64,000 nucleotides of DNA, taken from contig CAVSZO010000010.1 of assembly GCA_963732335.1 (NCBI GenBank), positions 1 to 64,000 on the forward strand. Reading direction: 5' to 3'. The notes beneath the pieces were generated by a model. The model searched no databases. It was not told the DNA's origin and saw only the letters and a program-made list of their open reading frames with translations. The DNA is from Desertimonas sp963732335 (lineage in GTDB: Bacteria; Actinomycetota; Acidimicrobiia; Acidimicrobiales; Ilumatobacteraceae). Made by a program: the position numbers and the translations under genes. Of the stretch, positions 1 to 9,391 are shown piece after piece; positions within the stretch are counted from its first letter, which is position 1, and every line of letters starts with the position of its first letter.

Positions 1-1104
1 GGCGATCGGCTTGCCCAACTCGACGGTCATCGCCACGTTGTCGCCGGGCATCACCATCTCCGTCCCCGACGGCAACTCGATCGTCCCCGTCACATCAGTC
101 GTCCGGAAGAAGAACTGCGGCCGATAATTGTTGAAGAACGGCTTGTGCCGACCACCCTCGGCCTGCGTCAACACATACACCTGACCCTCGAAATTGGTGT
201 GCGGAGTGATACTGCCCGGCTTGCACAACACCTGACCACGCTCCACCTCCTCCTTCTTCGTCCCCCGCAACAAGGCACCGATGTTGTCCCCCGCCTGACC
301 CTGATCCAAGATCTTGCGGAACATCTCCACCCCCGTACACACCGTCTTCTGGGTATCACGCAACCCGACGATCTCGATCTCATCACCCGTGTGCACCGTC
401 CCCTGCTCAACCTTCCCAGTGACCACCGTGCCCCGCCCCGTAATCGTGAACACATCCTCGATCGGCATCAAGAACGGCTTATCCAAATCACGCTGCGGCT
501 CCGGAATGTACTCATCAGCCGCCGCCATCAACTCGAGCACCTTGGCCTCCCACTCGACATCGCCCTCCAACGCCTTCAACGCCGAGACCCGCACCACCGG
601 CGCATCATCACCAGGAAACTCGTACTCGGTCAACAACTCACGCACCTCCAACTCGACCAAATCGAGCAGCTCCTCGTCATCAACCGCATCAGCCTTGTTC
701 AACGCCACCACGATGTACGGAACCCCAACCTGACGAGCCAACAACACGTGCTCACGAGTCTGCGGCATCGGACCATCCGTCGCCGCCACCACCAAAATCG
801 CCCCATCAACCTGCGCCGCCCCAGTGATCATGTTCTTGATGTAATCAGCATGACCCGGCATATCGACATGGGCATAATGCCGATTCTCCGTCTCATACTC
901 GACATGAGCAATCGAAATCGTGATCCCCCGCGCCTTCTCCTCCGGCGCCTTGTCAATCTGATCAAACGCCGTGAACTCCGCCAACCCACGATCAGCCAAC
1001 ACCTTCGTGATCGCCGCCGTCAACGTCGTCTTACCATGATCAATATGACCCATCGTCCCAATATTCACATGCGGCTTCGTACGCTCAAACTTCGCCTTAC
1101 TCAT
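1..1104 (-). CDS. tuf: Elongation factor Tu, 3' end outside window
   Basis: Delivers aminoacyl-tRNA to the ribosome as a GTP complex in the cytoplasm. 368 codons are present from the ATG at 1104. The N-terminus MSKAKFERTKPHVNIGTMGH is typical, followed by the P-loop GHIDHGKTT, switch motif ARGITI, DMPGHADY and NKAD of the G domain, then domain 2 (GRGTVVTGKVEQG). The protein runs off the window edge about 30 residues before the usual end. A purine-rich stretch (AAGGAAAAGG) precedes the start. Two tRNA genes lie directly upstream on the same strand, as in the thrT-tufB arrangement of other bacteria, so co-transcription with tRNA processing is likely. No frame damage is visible. Confidence 0.97.
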   Translation of the reverse strand, partial: MSKAKFERTKPHVNIGTMGHIDHGKTTLTAAITKVLADRGLAEFTAFDQIDKAPEEKARGITISIAHVEYETENRHYAHVDMPGHADYIKNMITGAAQVDGAILVVAATDGPMPQTREHVLLARQVGVPYIVVALNKADAVDDEELLDLVELEVRELLTEYEFPGDDAPVVRVSALKALEGDVEWEAKVLELMAAADEYIPEPQRDLDKPFLMPIEDVFTITGRGTVVTGKVEQGTVHTGDEIEIVGLRDTQKTVCTGVEMFRKILDQGQAGDNIGALLRGTKKEEVERGQVLCKPGSITPHTNFEGQVYVLTQAEGGRHKPFFNNYRPQFFFRTTDVTGTIELPSGTEMVMPGDNVAMTVELGKPIA

Positions 1105-1153
1105 GTTGCTGATCGACCTTTTCCTTACTTGCTGTTTTCTTGAGGGTGGCTAC

Positions 1154-1230
1154 TGGTAGCGGCGATCGGGATCGAACCGATGACCTTCCGATTATGAGCC
1201 GGATGCTCTGACCTACTGAGCTACGCCGCC
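1154..1230 (-). tRNA. tRNA-Met (CAT), elongator type
   Basis: The reverse strand folds as a cloverleaf: acceptor GGCGGCG pairs with CGCCGCT, the T arm carries TTCGATC, and the anticodon loop CTCATAA gives CAT (1194-1196). Discriminator A and an encoded CCA are present at 1154-1157. The acceptor starts with a G-U pair rather than the C-A mismatch of initiator tRNA, so an elongator is favoured. A lysidine-modified Ile tRNA cannot be excluded. It lies between tRNA-Thr and tuf. Confidence 0.93.
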
Positions 1231-1304
1231 TTGGGTCTGGGCGGTGCCCAGCATTCTGGCGTGTCCCTACGGACCGGACCAACGATGCCCGGACCGCACG
1301 GTCG

Positions 1305-1377
1305 AGCCCTCTGTGGGAATCGAACCCACGACACCAGCCTTACCATGGCTGTGCTCTGCCGACTGAGCTAAGAGGGC
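1305..1377 (-). tRNA. tRNA-Thr (GGT)
   Basis: Acceptor arms GCCCTCT and AGAGGGC pair perfectly. The anticodon stem CAGCC/GGCTG encloses the loop ATGGTAA with anticodon GGT, and the T loop is TTCGATT. CCA is not encoded. It is the first gene of the apparent tRNA-Thr, tRNA-Met, tuf transcription unit. Confidence 0.93.
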
Positions 1378-1497
1378 GCTCGTGGATCGACACCCGAGTG
1401 GGTCCACCCGGGCTTGAACCAGCGCGACAGCATAGCGGCGGGCTTATCGATCCACGCCGTGACCTGGGGACGGTCGGCGCCGGTACCCTCGGCGCCC

Positions 1498-2004
1498 GTG
1501 CCCGGGATCAGCGTGCGGACAGCGGTCGTCGACGACGCCGAAGCGATGCGGGCGATCTACAACCACGAGGTGACGACCGCGACGAGCACGTTCGACCTCG
1601 TCCCCCGATCGCTCGCCGATCAGCAACGCTGGTTGCAAGCGCGCGCCGGCGCCTTCGCCGCAATCGTCGCCGTCGACGACACCCGTTCTGGGTCGCCGGT
1701 CGCCGGGTTCGCGTCGCTCTCGCCGTACAAGGATCGGGCGGCCTACTCGACGACCGTGGAGGACTCCGTCTACGTCCACCGGACGATGGGCGGGCAGGGC
1801 GTCGGCACGCTGCTGCTCACCCGGCTCGTCGAGATCGCCAGGGAATCGGGGTTCCACGCCGTGATGGCCCGCATCGAGGCCGGCGGGGAAGCGTCACGGG
1901 CGCTGCACGCCAAATGCGGGTTCGAGCTCGTCGGGATCGAGCGTCAGGTCGGCCGCAAGTTCAACCGCTGGCTCGACGTCGCCGTGATGCAAAAGTTGCT
2001 GTAG
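1498..2004 (+). CDS. GNAT family N-acetyltransferase, phosphinothricin acetyltransferase-like
   Basis: Predicted acetyl-CoA-dependent N-acetyltransferase of about 168 residues. It opens with the family pattern ISVRTAVVDDAEAMRAIYNH, has the PLSPY-like segment SLSPYKDRAAY, the acetyl-CoA loop GGQGVGTLLL (motif A) and the C-terminal ALHAKCGFELVGIERQVGRK seen in the PAT/YncA branch. I chose GTG 1498 because the earlier in-frame TTG at 1414 adds residues without family similarity. GTG 1513 is an alternative. It is divergent from the tRNA-Thr/tuf unit and convergent with yajQ. The substrate cannot be read from sequence; PAT relatives acetylate amino-acid analogues such as methionine sulfoximine. 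Confidence 0.85.
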   Translation: MPGISVRTAVVDDAEAMRAIYNHEVTTATSTFDLVPRSLADQQRWLQARAGAFAAIVAVDDTRSGSPVAGFASLSPYKDRAAYSTTVEDSVYVHRTMGGQGVGTLLLTRLVEIARESGFHAVMARIEAGGEASRALHAKCGFELVGIERQVGRKFNRWLDVAVMQKLL

Positions 2005-2008
2005 AGCC

Positions 2009-2090
2009 GTTTCCGTCGACTGGAGTGTTTCCGGTGGGACGTGTCGGCGCGTAGCACTCCAACGGGCAGCAAACACTCCAATCGGGAAAC
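2009..2090. terminator. Imperfect inverted repeat filling the gap between convergent genes
   Basis: Perfect 10-bp arms TGGAGTGTTT (2021-2030) and AAACACTCCA (2071-2080) are extended outwards by GTTTCC (2009-2014) and GGAAAC (2085-2090). The structure fills the gap between the stop of the acetyltransferase (2004) and the stop of yajQ (2091). A bidirectional terminator is the simplest reading, although there is no U-run. Confidence 0.45.
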
Positions 2091-2579
2091 TCAGTCGCGG
2101 AAGTTTTGGAACTGCACGGGGATGCCGAGGTCGGCGGTCTTGATCGCCGCGATCGTCGCCTGCAGGTCGTCACGCTTCTTGCCCTGCACCCGCACGGCGT
2201 CACCCTGGGTCTGGCTGGACACGCCCTTCGGAGCCTTCTCCTTGATCAGCTTGTTGATCTCGCGCGCCTTGTCCCCTGCGATGCCGACCTTGATGGTGGC
2301 GACCTGGCGCACGGTGTTCTGAGTGGCCTCCTCGACCTTGCCGTAGTCGAGTCCCTTCAGCGACACGCCGCGCTTGACCAGCTTCTCCTCGAAGACCTGA
2401 CGCAGCGCCTTCAGGCGATCCTCGCTGACCGTGCGCAGCGTGAACGTCAACTCGGACTGCTCGATCTCCGAGTTGGTGTTCTTGAAGTCGAACCGGGTGT
2501 TGACCTCCCGGCGGGCCTGGTCGACGGCGTTGCGCACTTCTTGGCGGTCAACCTCGGAGACGACATCGAAGCTGGGCAT
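2091..2579 (-). CDS. yajQ: YajQ/DUF520 family nucleotide-binding protein
   Basis: 162 residues, the usual length for the family. It begins MPSFDVVSEVDRQEVRNAVD, the conserved YajQ start, and has the RFDFKNT segment and the internal repeat pattern of two ferredoxin-like folds. The C-terminal region KAPKGVSSQTQGDAVRVQGK and the end DLGIPVQFQNFRD also match the family. Members bind nucleotides, and some bind cyclic di-GMP; which ligand applies here is unknown. It is a single cytoplasmic gene, convergent with the acetyltransferase and divergent from tRNA-Tyr. The frame is intact. Confidence 0.93.
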   Translation of the reverse strand: MPSFDVVSEVDRQEVRNAVDQARREVNTRFDFKNTNSEIEQSELTFTLRTVSEDRLKALRQVFEEKLVKRGVSLKGLDYGKVEEATQNTVRQVATIKVGIAGDKAREINKLIKEKAPKGVSSQTQGDAVRVQGKKRDDLQATIAAIKTADLGIPVQFQNFRD

Positions 2580-2642
2580 AGCAGCGAGGGTACCGCTGGG
2601 CCGCGCCGCTAAGATCGCCAGTCGCCCCGCGCGCGGGCGAAG

Positions 2643-2725
2643 GGGTCGGTACCCAAGCGGCCAAAGGGAGCAGACTGTAAATCTGCCGGCGTACGCCTAC
2701 GGAGGTTCGAATCCTCCCCGGCCCA
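2643..2725 (+). tRNA. tRNA-Tyr (GTA)
   Basis: 83-nt class II tRNA. Acceptor GGGTCGG pairs with CCGGCCC with one U-G pair, the anticodon loop CTGTAAA gives GTA, and a long variable arm lies before the T arm GGAGG-TTCGAAT-CCTCC. CCA is not encoded. It stands alone upstream of the acyl-CoA synthetase gene. Confidence 0.95.
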
Positions 2726-2843
2726 CCCAGGATGCTCAACTGCCAGCGTGTCCGGTGTCACACCAGCAGCGACCGCTGGTCTATCCTGCGCGGGCGGACC
2801 GGGGGGTCCGGGCGGAACTGCACAACTCGGGGAGACGCACGCC

Positions 2844-4718
2844 ATGGCCATCACCGCGCAGGCACGACACGGTCCTTCGTCAGCGACAGCAGTCACCGTC
2901 ACGACCGTCGCCGCGCTCGCCCGTGATTGGGCCCGCCGGGCGCCGCATCAGGTGGCAATGCGTGAGAAGGACCTCGGGATCTGGCAGGAATACACCTGGG
3001 ATCGCATCTGGAATGACGTCCTCGACGCCGCCCACGGCCTGCTTGCTGTCGGGATCCGGCCAGGCGATCGAGTGTCGATCCACTCCGAGGACCGCCCCGA
3101 ATGGGTGATCCTCGACATCGCCACCGTCGCCGTGCGAGGCATCACCGTCGGGCTCTACCCGACGAACCCGGCCGCCGAGGTCGCCTACCTGCTCAGTGAC
3201 TCGGGCGCCACCGTTCACCTCGCCGAGGACCAAGAGCAGGTCGACAAGCTGTTCTCCGGGCCGGCCACTGGCGAGTCGCTCTCGACCATCATCTACCTCG
3301 AGCCGCGCGGGTTGACGGCCTACCGAGACAGCAGGCTGACGTCGTGGACGGACTTCCTCGAACTCGGCCGCCAGCACCGCGCCACCAATCCCGGCGCCGT
3401 CGAGCGACACATGGCCGAGGCGACGGCAGACGACGTGATCACGCTCGTCTACACGTCGGGCACGACCGGTCCACCGAAGGGGGCGATGCTCACCAACGCC
3501 AACTTCGCCTTCGCCCTCGACGTTCTCGTCAACCTGACCCAGCGCTTCCCTGACGGCAAGCCGCCCGGTCCCGACGACCTCGTCGTCACCTACCTCCCGC
3601 TGTGCCACATCGCCGAGCGGATCTTCTCGACGTGGCACCTTGTCGCCGCCGGGGTCGTGCTCAACTTCGCCGAATCGATCGACACCGTCACGGCGAACCT
3701 GCGCGAGGTCCAGCCAACGCTGTTCTTCGCCGTCCCGCGGATCTGGGAGAAACTGCATGCCGGCGTCCTCATCAAGGGCAACGACGCCAGCCGGTTCAAG
3801 CGGATGATGCTGCGCCGTGGTCTGCGGGCGGCGAGCAAGATCGGTCGGGCCAAGGTGGCCAGCGGCGGCAACCACACGATGGCCAGCCGGCTGCGCTACG
3901 CCGTGTGGTACCCGTTGGTTTTCCGCCCGCTCAAGGAGCGCATCGGCCTGCGCCGTTGCCGGCACGCCGGGTCCGGCGCCGCGCCAATCGCCCCCGAGGT
4001 GCTGGAGTTCTTCATGGGCATCGGAATCCCCGTGTTCGAGCTCTACGGGATGACCGAGAACACCGCGATCGGCACGCTGAACCTGCCCGGCCGGGTCAAG
4101 ATCGGCACGGTCGGTGAGCCCTACCCCGGCACCGAGCTGCGCCTCGACCCCGTCACCAACGAGATCCAGACGCGCCACGACGGCCTGTTCGCCGGGTACT
4201 GGGGCAAGCCCGACAAGACCGCCGAGACGTTCACGGACGATGGGTTCCTGTGCACCGGCGACGTCGGGCAGTGGGTCGATGGCACGCACGTCCGCATCGT
4301 CGACCGCATCAAGCACATCATCATCACGTCCGGGGGCAAGAACGTGTCCCCGTCGGAGATCGAGAACGTGCTGAAGACCTCGCCCTATGTCAAGGAGGCG
4401 ATGGTCGTCGGCGACGGCCGCAAGTACCTGTCGGCCCTCATCGGGATCGAGCTCGACACCGTCGGTGACTGGGCCCTGCGCCGCAACATCCCGTACACGA
4501 CGTACCGCGACCTCTCCGAGAAGCCAGAGGTCATCGAGTTGATCCAGGGCGTCGTCAACGACACCAACACGAAGTTCTCCTCGGTCGAGCAGATCAAGAA
4601 GTTCCGCTTGATGACCAAGGAGCTCGATCACGAGGACGGCGAGCTGACCGCCACGCAGAAGATCAAGCGGGAAGCCATCGCCAAGGTATTCGGCGACCTG
4701 ATCGAGTCGATGTACTAG
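2844..4718 (+). CDS. AMP-dependent long-chain acyl-CoA synthetase
   Basis: 624 residues. It activates a carboxylic acid to acyl-AMP and then the CoA thioester. The P-loop-like motif YTSGTTGPPKGAML lies near residue 205, followed by LPLCHIAER, YGMTENT and the hinge region LCTGDVGQWVDG. The C-terminal domain carries IKHIIITSGGKNVSPSEIEN. The C-terminus FSSVEQIKKFRLM is typical of the long-chain FACS branch. ATG 2844 was chosen for the GGGGAGA upstream and because the family similarity starts nearby. The next gene starts at the base after its stop, so it is the first gene of a transport operon. This suggests import and activation of the same acid. Substrate chain length is not determined. Confidence 0.92.
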   Translation: MAITAQARHGPSSATAVTVTTVAALARDWARRAPHQVAMREKDLGIWQEYTWDRIWNDVLDAAHGLLAVGIRPGDRVSIHSEDRPEWVILDIATVAVRGITVGLYPTNPAAEVAYLLSDSGATVHLAEDQEQVDKLFSGPATGESLSTIIYLEPRGLTAYRDSRLTSWTDFLELGRQHRATNPGAVERHMAEATADDVITLVYTSGTTGPPKGAMLTNANFAFALDVLVNLTQRFPDGKPPGPDDLVVTYLPLCHIAERIFSTWHLVAAGVVLNFAESIDTVTANLREVQPTLFFAVPRIWEKLHAGVLIKGNDASRFKRMMLRRGLRAASKIGRAKVASGGNHTMASRLRYAVWYPLVFRPLKERIGLRRCRHAGSGAAPIAPEVLEFFMGIGIPVFELYGMTENTAIGTLNLPGRVKIGTVGEPYPGTELRLDPVTNEIQTRHDGLFAGYWGKPDKTAETFTDDGFLCTGDVGQWVDGTHVRIVDRIKHIIITSGGKNVSPSEIENVLKTSPYVKEAMVVGDGRKYLSALIGIELDTVGDWALRRNIPYTTYRDLSEKPEVIELIQGVVNDTNTKFSSVEQIKKFRLMTKELDHEDGELTATQKIKREAIAKVFGDLIESMY

Positions 4719-5736
4719 ATGGGGCTGGTCGCGGCCGCCGTCGGCCACTCCATGAACTGGATCGCACAGGCTGAACCTGTCGCGACCGGTGGCACTGCGC
4801 TCGACCGCTTCATCACCACGCTCGGTCGAGGGCTGGCCCAGGGGTCGATCTACGCCCTCGTCGCCCTCGGGTTCGTGCTCGTGTTCAAGGCGACCCAAGC
4901 CGTCAACTTCGCCCAGGGGGCGATCGGTCTGGTGACCGCGTGGTTCTTCTCGATGCTGCTCGTCGACTGGGACATTCCCGGTCGCTGGCTCGGCGACAAC
5001 GCCTACCTGGATTGGTTCTCGACGTTCGTGGTGGCGATCGCCCTCGCCGCCGCCTTCGGGCTGGCCATCGAGCGGTCGATCATCCGGCCGATGATCGGCG
5101 AGCCGTTGTTCTCCATCGCCGTGATCACCCTCGGCCTGGAGTCGGTGTTGAGGACCATCGGGGCTGATGCCGTCATCATCAACAACCGCAGCCTCGAGAT
5201 CCCATGGGGAGCAGACCAGTTCGAGGTCGGCGGGGCGACGATCTACTGGTCGTGGGTCGTGACGATCACGGCCGCGGCGCTGGCCTTCGTCGCCGTGTTC
5301 TTCTTCTTCCGCACTCGCACCGGGATCGCGATGCGCGCCGTGGCGTTCGACCAAGAGGCGGCACTTGCCCAGGGCATCTCGGTTGGGCGGGTGTTCGCCA
5401 TCGCCTGGGCCGCCGCCGCAGCACTGGCGATGATCGCTGCGGTGTGCGCTTCGATGTCGCCGATCGGCGTCGGCACGGTCACCCTCGGCGTCTCGCAACT
5501 GGCCCTTCGGGCGCTGCCGGCGGTGATCCTCGGCGGGCTCGACTCCGTGCAAGGCGCGCTCGTCGGCGGGCTCGATCATCGGTCTCGCCGAGGTGTTCGC
5601 CGGCAACTACCTCGCCGAGTACACGGACGTGTTGGGCACCGGCTACGCCCTCGTCGTCCCCTATGCCGTCATGCTCCTCGTGCTCCTGGTGCGCCCCTAC
5701 GGGCTGTTCGGGACGCCGGAGATCCGGAGGGTGTAG
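4719..5736 (+). CDS. livH: Liv-type ABC transporter permease (LivH-like), one frameshift
   Basis: Inner-membrane permease of about 338 residues. It has the family opening FITTLGRGLAQGSIYALVAL, then KATQAVNFAQGAIG, LGLESVLRTIG and a series of hydrophobic helices. The frame changes near 5574, in GGGCTCGATCATC, where one extra base interrupts VGGLIIGLAEV. After correction the protein ends PYGLFGTPEIRRV at the TAG at 5734-5736. Read uncorrected, the frame continues as arginine-rich noise overlapping livM. The start ATG abuts the stop of the synthetase. It pairs with LivM to form the membrane channel. The substrate is a branched-chain amino acid or, given the neighbour, another carboxylate. Confidence 0.9.
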
Positions 5737-5739
5737 GGG

Positions 5740-6993
5740 ATGTACCGGCGCCCCAACCTCTACACGAGCTACGGCTCCGAGACATCGATCCTGCCGACAT
5801 GGACGCAGCGGGCGGCGGTGGCGGTGCTCGGCGTCGTGGCGGTCCTGCTCCCGTTCAGCCTGCCGGTCATCAATCAGATCCCGATCATCCGCTACCTCGG
5901 CGACAGCGACTGGTTGCGGATCACCACACAGGCGGTGATCTTCGCCGTTGCCGCCCTCGGCCTCAACCTGCTCACCGGCGTCGCCGGCCAGGTGTCACTC
6001 GGTCACACCTTCTTCATGGGGGTTGGCGCCTACACGGCCGTCTATCTCGGTGGCGAAGCCAGCGGGCAGGCGTGGGGGCACGGGCTGCCGATGTGGGTCT
6101 GGCTACCAGGCGCCGGCATCGGCGCCGCCCTCGTCGGGATGATCGTGGCGCCTGCGGCCCTACGTGTGCGCGGCCTGTACCTCGCCATCGTCACCGTCGG
6201 TCTCGTGTTCATCGGCATCCACCTGTCACGGGTGCTGCCCGAGATCTCCGGGCAGTCCGAGGTCGGCCGCAACTTCCCGCCACTCGAGTTCCGCTGGTGG
6301 AAGGAGGAAGATCCCGTCATCTCCTTCGCCGACGACGGCCACTGGCTGTGGTTCGACGTGTCCGGCGGGCAGAAGAGCTACCTCTTCGCGTTGGCGCTGC
6401 TCGGCGTGGCAATCCTCGTCGCCAAGAACCTCGTGCGCACCCGAACCGGGCGGGCACTCCAGGCGATCCGCGACCGTGACGTCGCCGCCGAGATCATGGG
6501 CGTGCCCGAGTTCCGTTACAAGACGATCGCCTTCGCCGTCTCGTCGTTCTTCGCCGGCGTGGCGGGGGCAGTGTTCGCTTCCTTCGTCGGCCGCCTGCCA
6601 CCGGAGTACTGGAACCTCGCCCTCGCCGTCGAGTTCATCGCCATCATCCTCATCGGCGGTGCCGGCACGATCGCCGGCGCGTTGCTCGGCACCTTCTTCG
6701 TCGTCCTGATGCCGCAGAACCTCGAGCAGTTCGTCCGCTGGATGAGTGAGCAGGCCGCCGGAGGCGGGCCGTGGGCGGCGTTCTGGGACATCTTCGTCAG
6801 CACCGGTACCGGTGACTTCGGGTTCATCTCGGACGCCCAGATCGCCCCCGGCTTCCCGCTGCCGTCGAGCGCCCTCGACGCTGTGCTCTACGGCTCATTG
6901 GTCATCATTTTCCTGCTGTTCGAACCACGCGGGCTGTTCGGCATCTGGATCAAGATCCGCAACTACTGGAAGGGCTGGCCCTTCACGTACTGA
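5740..6993 (+). CDS. livM: Liv-type ABC transporter permease (LivM-like)
   Basis: 417 residues, intact. The typical LivM segment ALGLNLLTGVAGQVSLGHTF occurs near residue 70, with the ABC-contact (EAA-like) loop TGRALQAIRDRDVAAEIMGV in the second half and IAIILIGGAGTIAGALLGTF near the end. About nine membrane helices are evident. An extended loop between residues 170 and 210 (LEFRWWKEEDPVISF) is longer than in the smallest LivM proteins. It starts three bases after the livH stop. It forms the permease pair with LivH, served by the LivF and LivG ATPases downstream. Confidence 0.93.
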   Translation: MYRRPNLYTSYGSETSILPTWTQRAAVAVLGVVAVLLPFSLPVINQIPIIRYLGDSDWLRITTQAVIFAVAALGLNLLTGVAGQVSLGHTFFMGVGAYTAVYLGGEASGQAWGHGLPMWVWLPGAGIGAALVGMIVAPAALRVRGLYLAIVTVGLVFIGIHLSRVLPEISGQSEVGRNFPPLEFRWWKEEDPVISFADDGHWLWFDVSGGQKSYLFALALLGVAILVAKNLVRTRTGRALQAIRDRDVAAEIMGVPEFRYKTIAFAVSSFFAGVAGAVFASFVGRLPPEYWNLALAVEFIAIILIGGAGTIAGALLGTFFVVLMPQNLEQFVRWMSEQAAGGGPWAAFWDIFVSTGTGDFGFISDAQIAPGFPLPSSALDAVLYGSLVIIFLLFEPRGLFGIWIKIRNYWKGWPFTY

Positions 6994-7037
6994 CCATCGA
7001 TCACCAACCAACCACCACCAACACACATGGGGGACAC

Positions 7038-8455
7038 ATGAAGAAGAAATGGCTGTCTGCCGCGATGGCGGCGAGCCTCGGCTTGGCGTTCGCCGGAGCC
7101 TCGGGGGTAACGGCGAGCACCGACACCACCGAGCCGGCCGGCACCGAAGCACCCGCCGGAACCGAGGCACCCGCCGGGACGGAGGCGCCCGCAGGTACTG
7201 AAGCGCCGGCCGTCGACCCGGCGTCGATCGCCACCGACGTCGGCGTCACCGAGGACACGATCACGGTCGGCATGCTCGCCGACCTGTCCGGAGCCTTCGC
7301 TCCGCTCGTGACCCAGATCGTCGAGGCCCAGGAGGTCTACTGGGAAACCGTCAACGCGGCCGGTGGGATCGCCGGACGCCAGGTCGAGCTGGTCATCGAG
7401 GACACCGGCTACGACGTGCCGACGCACCTCGAGAAGTACGAGGCGATCCGCGATCAAGTGGCCATCATCAGCCAGTCGACCGGCTCGCCGCACACGTCGG
7501 CGATCGCCGCGCAACTCGTCGAGGACGACCTCGTCGCCATCCCGTTGACGTGGTACTCGGGATGGCCGGACCCCGAGTTCGGCGCCAACGCCTTCGAGAC
7601 CTACGCCACGTACTGCGTCGAGTCGATGAACGGCATCGAGTGGCTGCACAACAACCGCGACGTCCAGACGGTGGCGTTGATCTCGTTCCCCGGCGAGTAC
7701 GGCGGCGACGGTGACGCCGGTGCCCGCATGGCAGCCGAAGCAGCTCGGGCTGGAGATCGTCTACGACGGCGCCGGCGCAGGTGACACCGCCATCGGCGGA
7801 CAACCCCAACCCGGACTGGAGCGGCGTCAGCAGCCAGATCGTCGACGCCAACCCCGATCTCGTCTGGACGACGATCAACCCGACTGCCCTGGCGAGCATC
7901 ATGGCCGGCGCCATCGGTCAGGGCTATGACGGGCCTGTGGTCGGGCAACGTGCCGTCGTTCAGCTACCTGCTGCTCGGCACCGAGGCTCGCCCCGTTGCT
8001 CGACCAGTACTACATCACGTCCGGCTACACGGTGACGTGGGGCGAGGACGTGCCGGGCATGGCCGAGCTGGCCGAGGCGATGACTGCCGGTCGGCCCGAC
8101 CTCCCGCCATCGGATGCCTACGTGTTCGGCTGGACCGAGGCGATGACCACGCATGCCATCCTCGAGCAGGCGGCGGCCAACGGCGACATGACCCGCGCCG
8201 GCATCGTCGCCGCGGCGAACGAGGTGACCGTCGACTACAACGGTTTGGCGCCGACGCAGACGTGGTCGGGCGAGCCCAACGACTACATCGTGCGGGAGAC
8301 GTACATGTACGACGTCGATCTCGCCGCCTTCGACCTCACCCCGATGGGTGAGGGTGAGGGTCGACACCGGGACGGTGCTCCTCGAAGGCCCCTACACCGG
8401 TGAGCTGGCGGCCAACTACACCTACGAAGGTCCCTGCTTCGAGCCGACGGGCTGA
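7038..8455 (+). CDS. Liv-type ABC transporter substrate-binding protein, five frame changes
   Basis: Secreted periplasmic-binding-fold protein of about 470 residues after correction. It has a Sec signal (MKKKWLSAAMAASLGLAFAG) without a lipobox cysteine, a PAGTEA linker, and then the receptor-ligand-binding region starting ITVGMLADLSGAFAPLV. The segments GGIAGRQVELVIEDTGYD and FGWTEAMTTHAILEQAA are typical. Extra bases are implied near 7737, 7797, 7934, 7989 and 8350. Each moves the frame by +1 and restores similarity, ending YEGPCFEPTG. Sequence error is more likely than decay because every segment stays clean at protein level. It sits between the permease and ATPase genes of the same importer. 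Confidence 0.85.
7146..7211 (+). repeat. 18-bp tandem repeat coding for the (EAPAGT)n linker
   Basis: Three full 18-bp units and a partial fourth (starting 7146, 7164, 7182, 7200) encode EAPAGT repeats directly after the signal peptide of the binding protein. Units differ mainly at third codon positions, so the repeat is old rather than freshly expanded. A flexible spacer between wall or membrane and the binding domain is the likely role. Confidence 0.85.
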
Positions 8456-8521
8456 GTACCACACCATCTGCCGGGGGTGCCGCGTCGGCGGCACCCCCGG
8501 CCTGACCCAGGACACCGACGG

Positions 8522-9391
8522 ATGCTCGACATCGCCAACCTCGAAGTCGTCTACAACGACGTGATCCTCGTGTTGCGCGGCTTGTCGCTGACGGTGCCCG
8601 ACGGCGAGATCGTCGCCCTCCTCGGGAGCAACGGGGCGGGGAAGACGACGACGTTGCGGGCGATCGCCGGGTTGCTCGACGTCCACGACGGCAAGGTCAC
8701 CAAGGGCTCGGTGACGTTCGCCGGCGAGCGCATCGACGGGCTCGATCCGGCGGCCATCGTCCGCCGCGGGATCAAGCTGGTGCTCGAAGGCCGGCGGGTG
8801 TTCGCCGAGATGACCGTCGACGAGAACCTCACCGCCGGGGGCTACACCACCCGCGACCGCGGCACGGTGGCCACGGCTCACGACCGGGTGATGACCTTGT
8901 TCCCGCGCCTCGCCGAGCGGCGCAAGCAGGTCGCCGGCTACCTGTCGGGCGGCGAGCAGCAGATGTTGGCCATCGCCCGGGCCTTGATGACGGATCCTCA
9001 ACTACTGGTTCTCGACGAGCCGTCGCTCGGGCTCGCCCCGATGCTCGTGCACCAGATCCGCGACATCATCGTCGACATCAACAAGCAGGGCACGAGCGTC
9101 CTACTCATCGAGCAGAACGCAGCGATGGCGCTGTCGATCGCGACCACCGGCTACATCATGGAGACGGGCAAGGTCGTGATGGACGGACCCGCCGACAAGC
9201 TGCTCAGGGACGAGGACGTCAAGGAGTTCTACCTCGGACTGCACGGCGACGGAGACGGCGGCCGCAAGTCGTTCCGCGAGGTCAAGCACTACAAGCGCAG
9301 GAAACGATGGCTCGTGACTTTCAGAAGTCGTCGGGATCCAGCTGCGCTTCGGCGGGGTGATGGCGATCAACGACGTGTCGTTCACCGTTGA
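8522..9391 (+). CDS. livF: Liv-type ABC transporter ATP-binding protein (LivF-like)
   Basis: ATPase subunit. It has Walker A GSNGAGKTTT near residue 38, the signature LSGGEQQMLAIARAL, Walker B LLVLDEPSLGLAP and the H-loop region LLIEQNAAMAL, which is the LivF form. Start ATG 8522 begins MLDIANLEVVYND. The native end is probably the KHYKRRKRWL region close to 9317-9360. As read, the frame runs on to 9391 into livG with non-family residues, because a base appears to be missing near 9317. It overlaps the livG start (ATG 9307), which fits translational coupling. Confidence 0.88.
   Translation: MLDIANLEVVYNDVILVLRGLSLTVPDGEIVALLGSNGAGKTTTLRAIAGLLDVHDGKVTKGSVTFAGERIDGLDPAAIVRRGIKLVLEGRRVFAEMTVDENLTAGGYTTRDRGTVATAHDRVMTLFPRLAERRKQVAGYLSGGEQQMLAIARALMTDPQLLVLDEPSLGLAPMLVHQIRDIIVDINKQGTSVLLIEQNAAMALSIATTGYIMETGKVVMDGPADKLLRDEDVKEFYLGLHGDGDGGRKSFREVKHYKRRKRWLVTFRSRRDPAALRRGDGDQRRVVHR

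Noticed and set aside
1378..1497. Promoter for the tRNA-Thr/tuf unit (TATGCT at 1429-1434 on the minus strand)
   Set aside because: The -10-like hexamer has no acceptable -35 at the right distance, so I do not annotate it.
2431..3108. Open frame spanning tRNA-Tyr
   Set aside because: It runs through a clear tRNA and the start of the synthetase gene, with no family similarity.
5560..5590. Programmed ribosomal frameshifting as a cause of the split frames
   Set aside because: The sites share no slippery heptamer or consistent downstream structure, and they occur in unrelated genes and several times within one gene.
4719..6479. 586-residue LivH reading
   Set aside because: Beyond about 5574 the frame turns into Arg/Pro-rich noise overlapping livM, while LivH similarity continues in the next frame to 5736.
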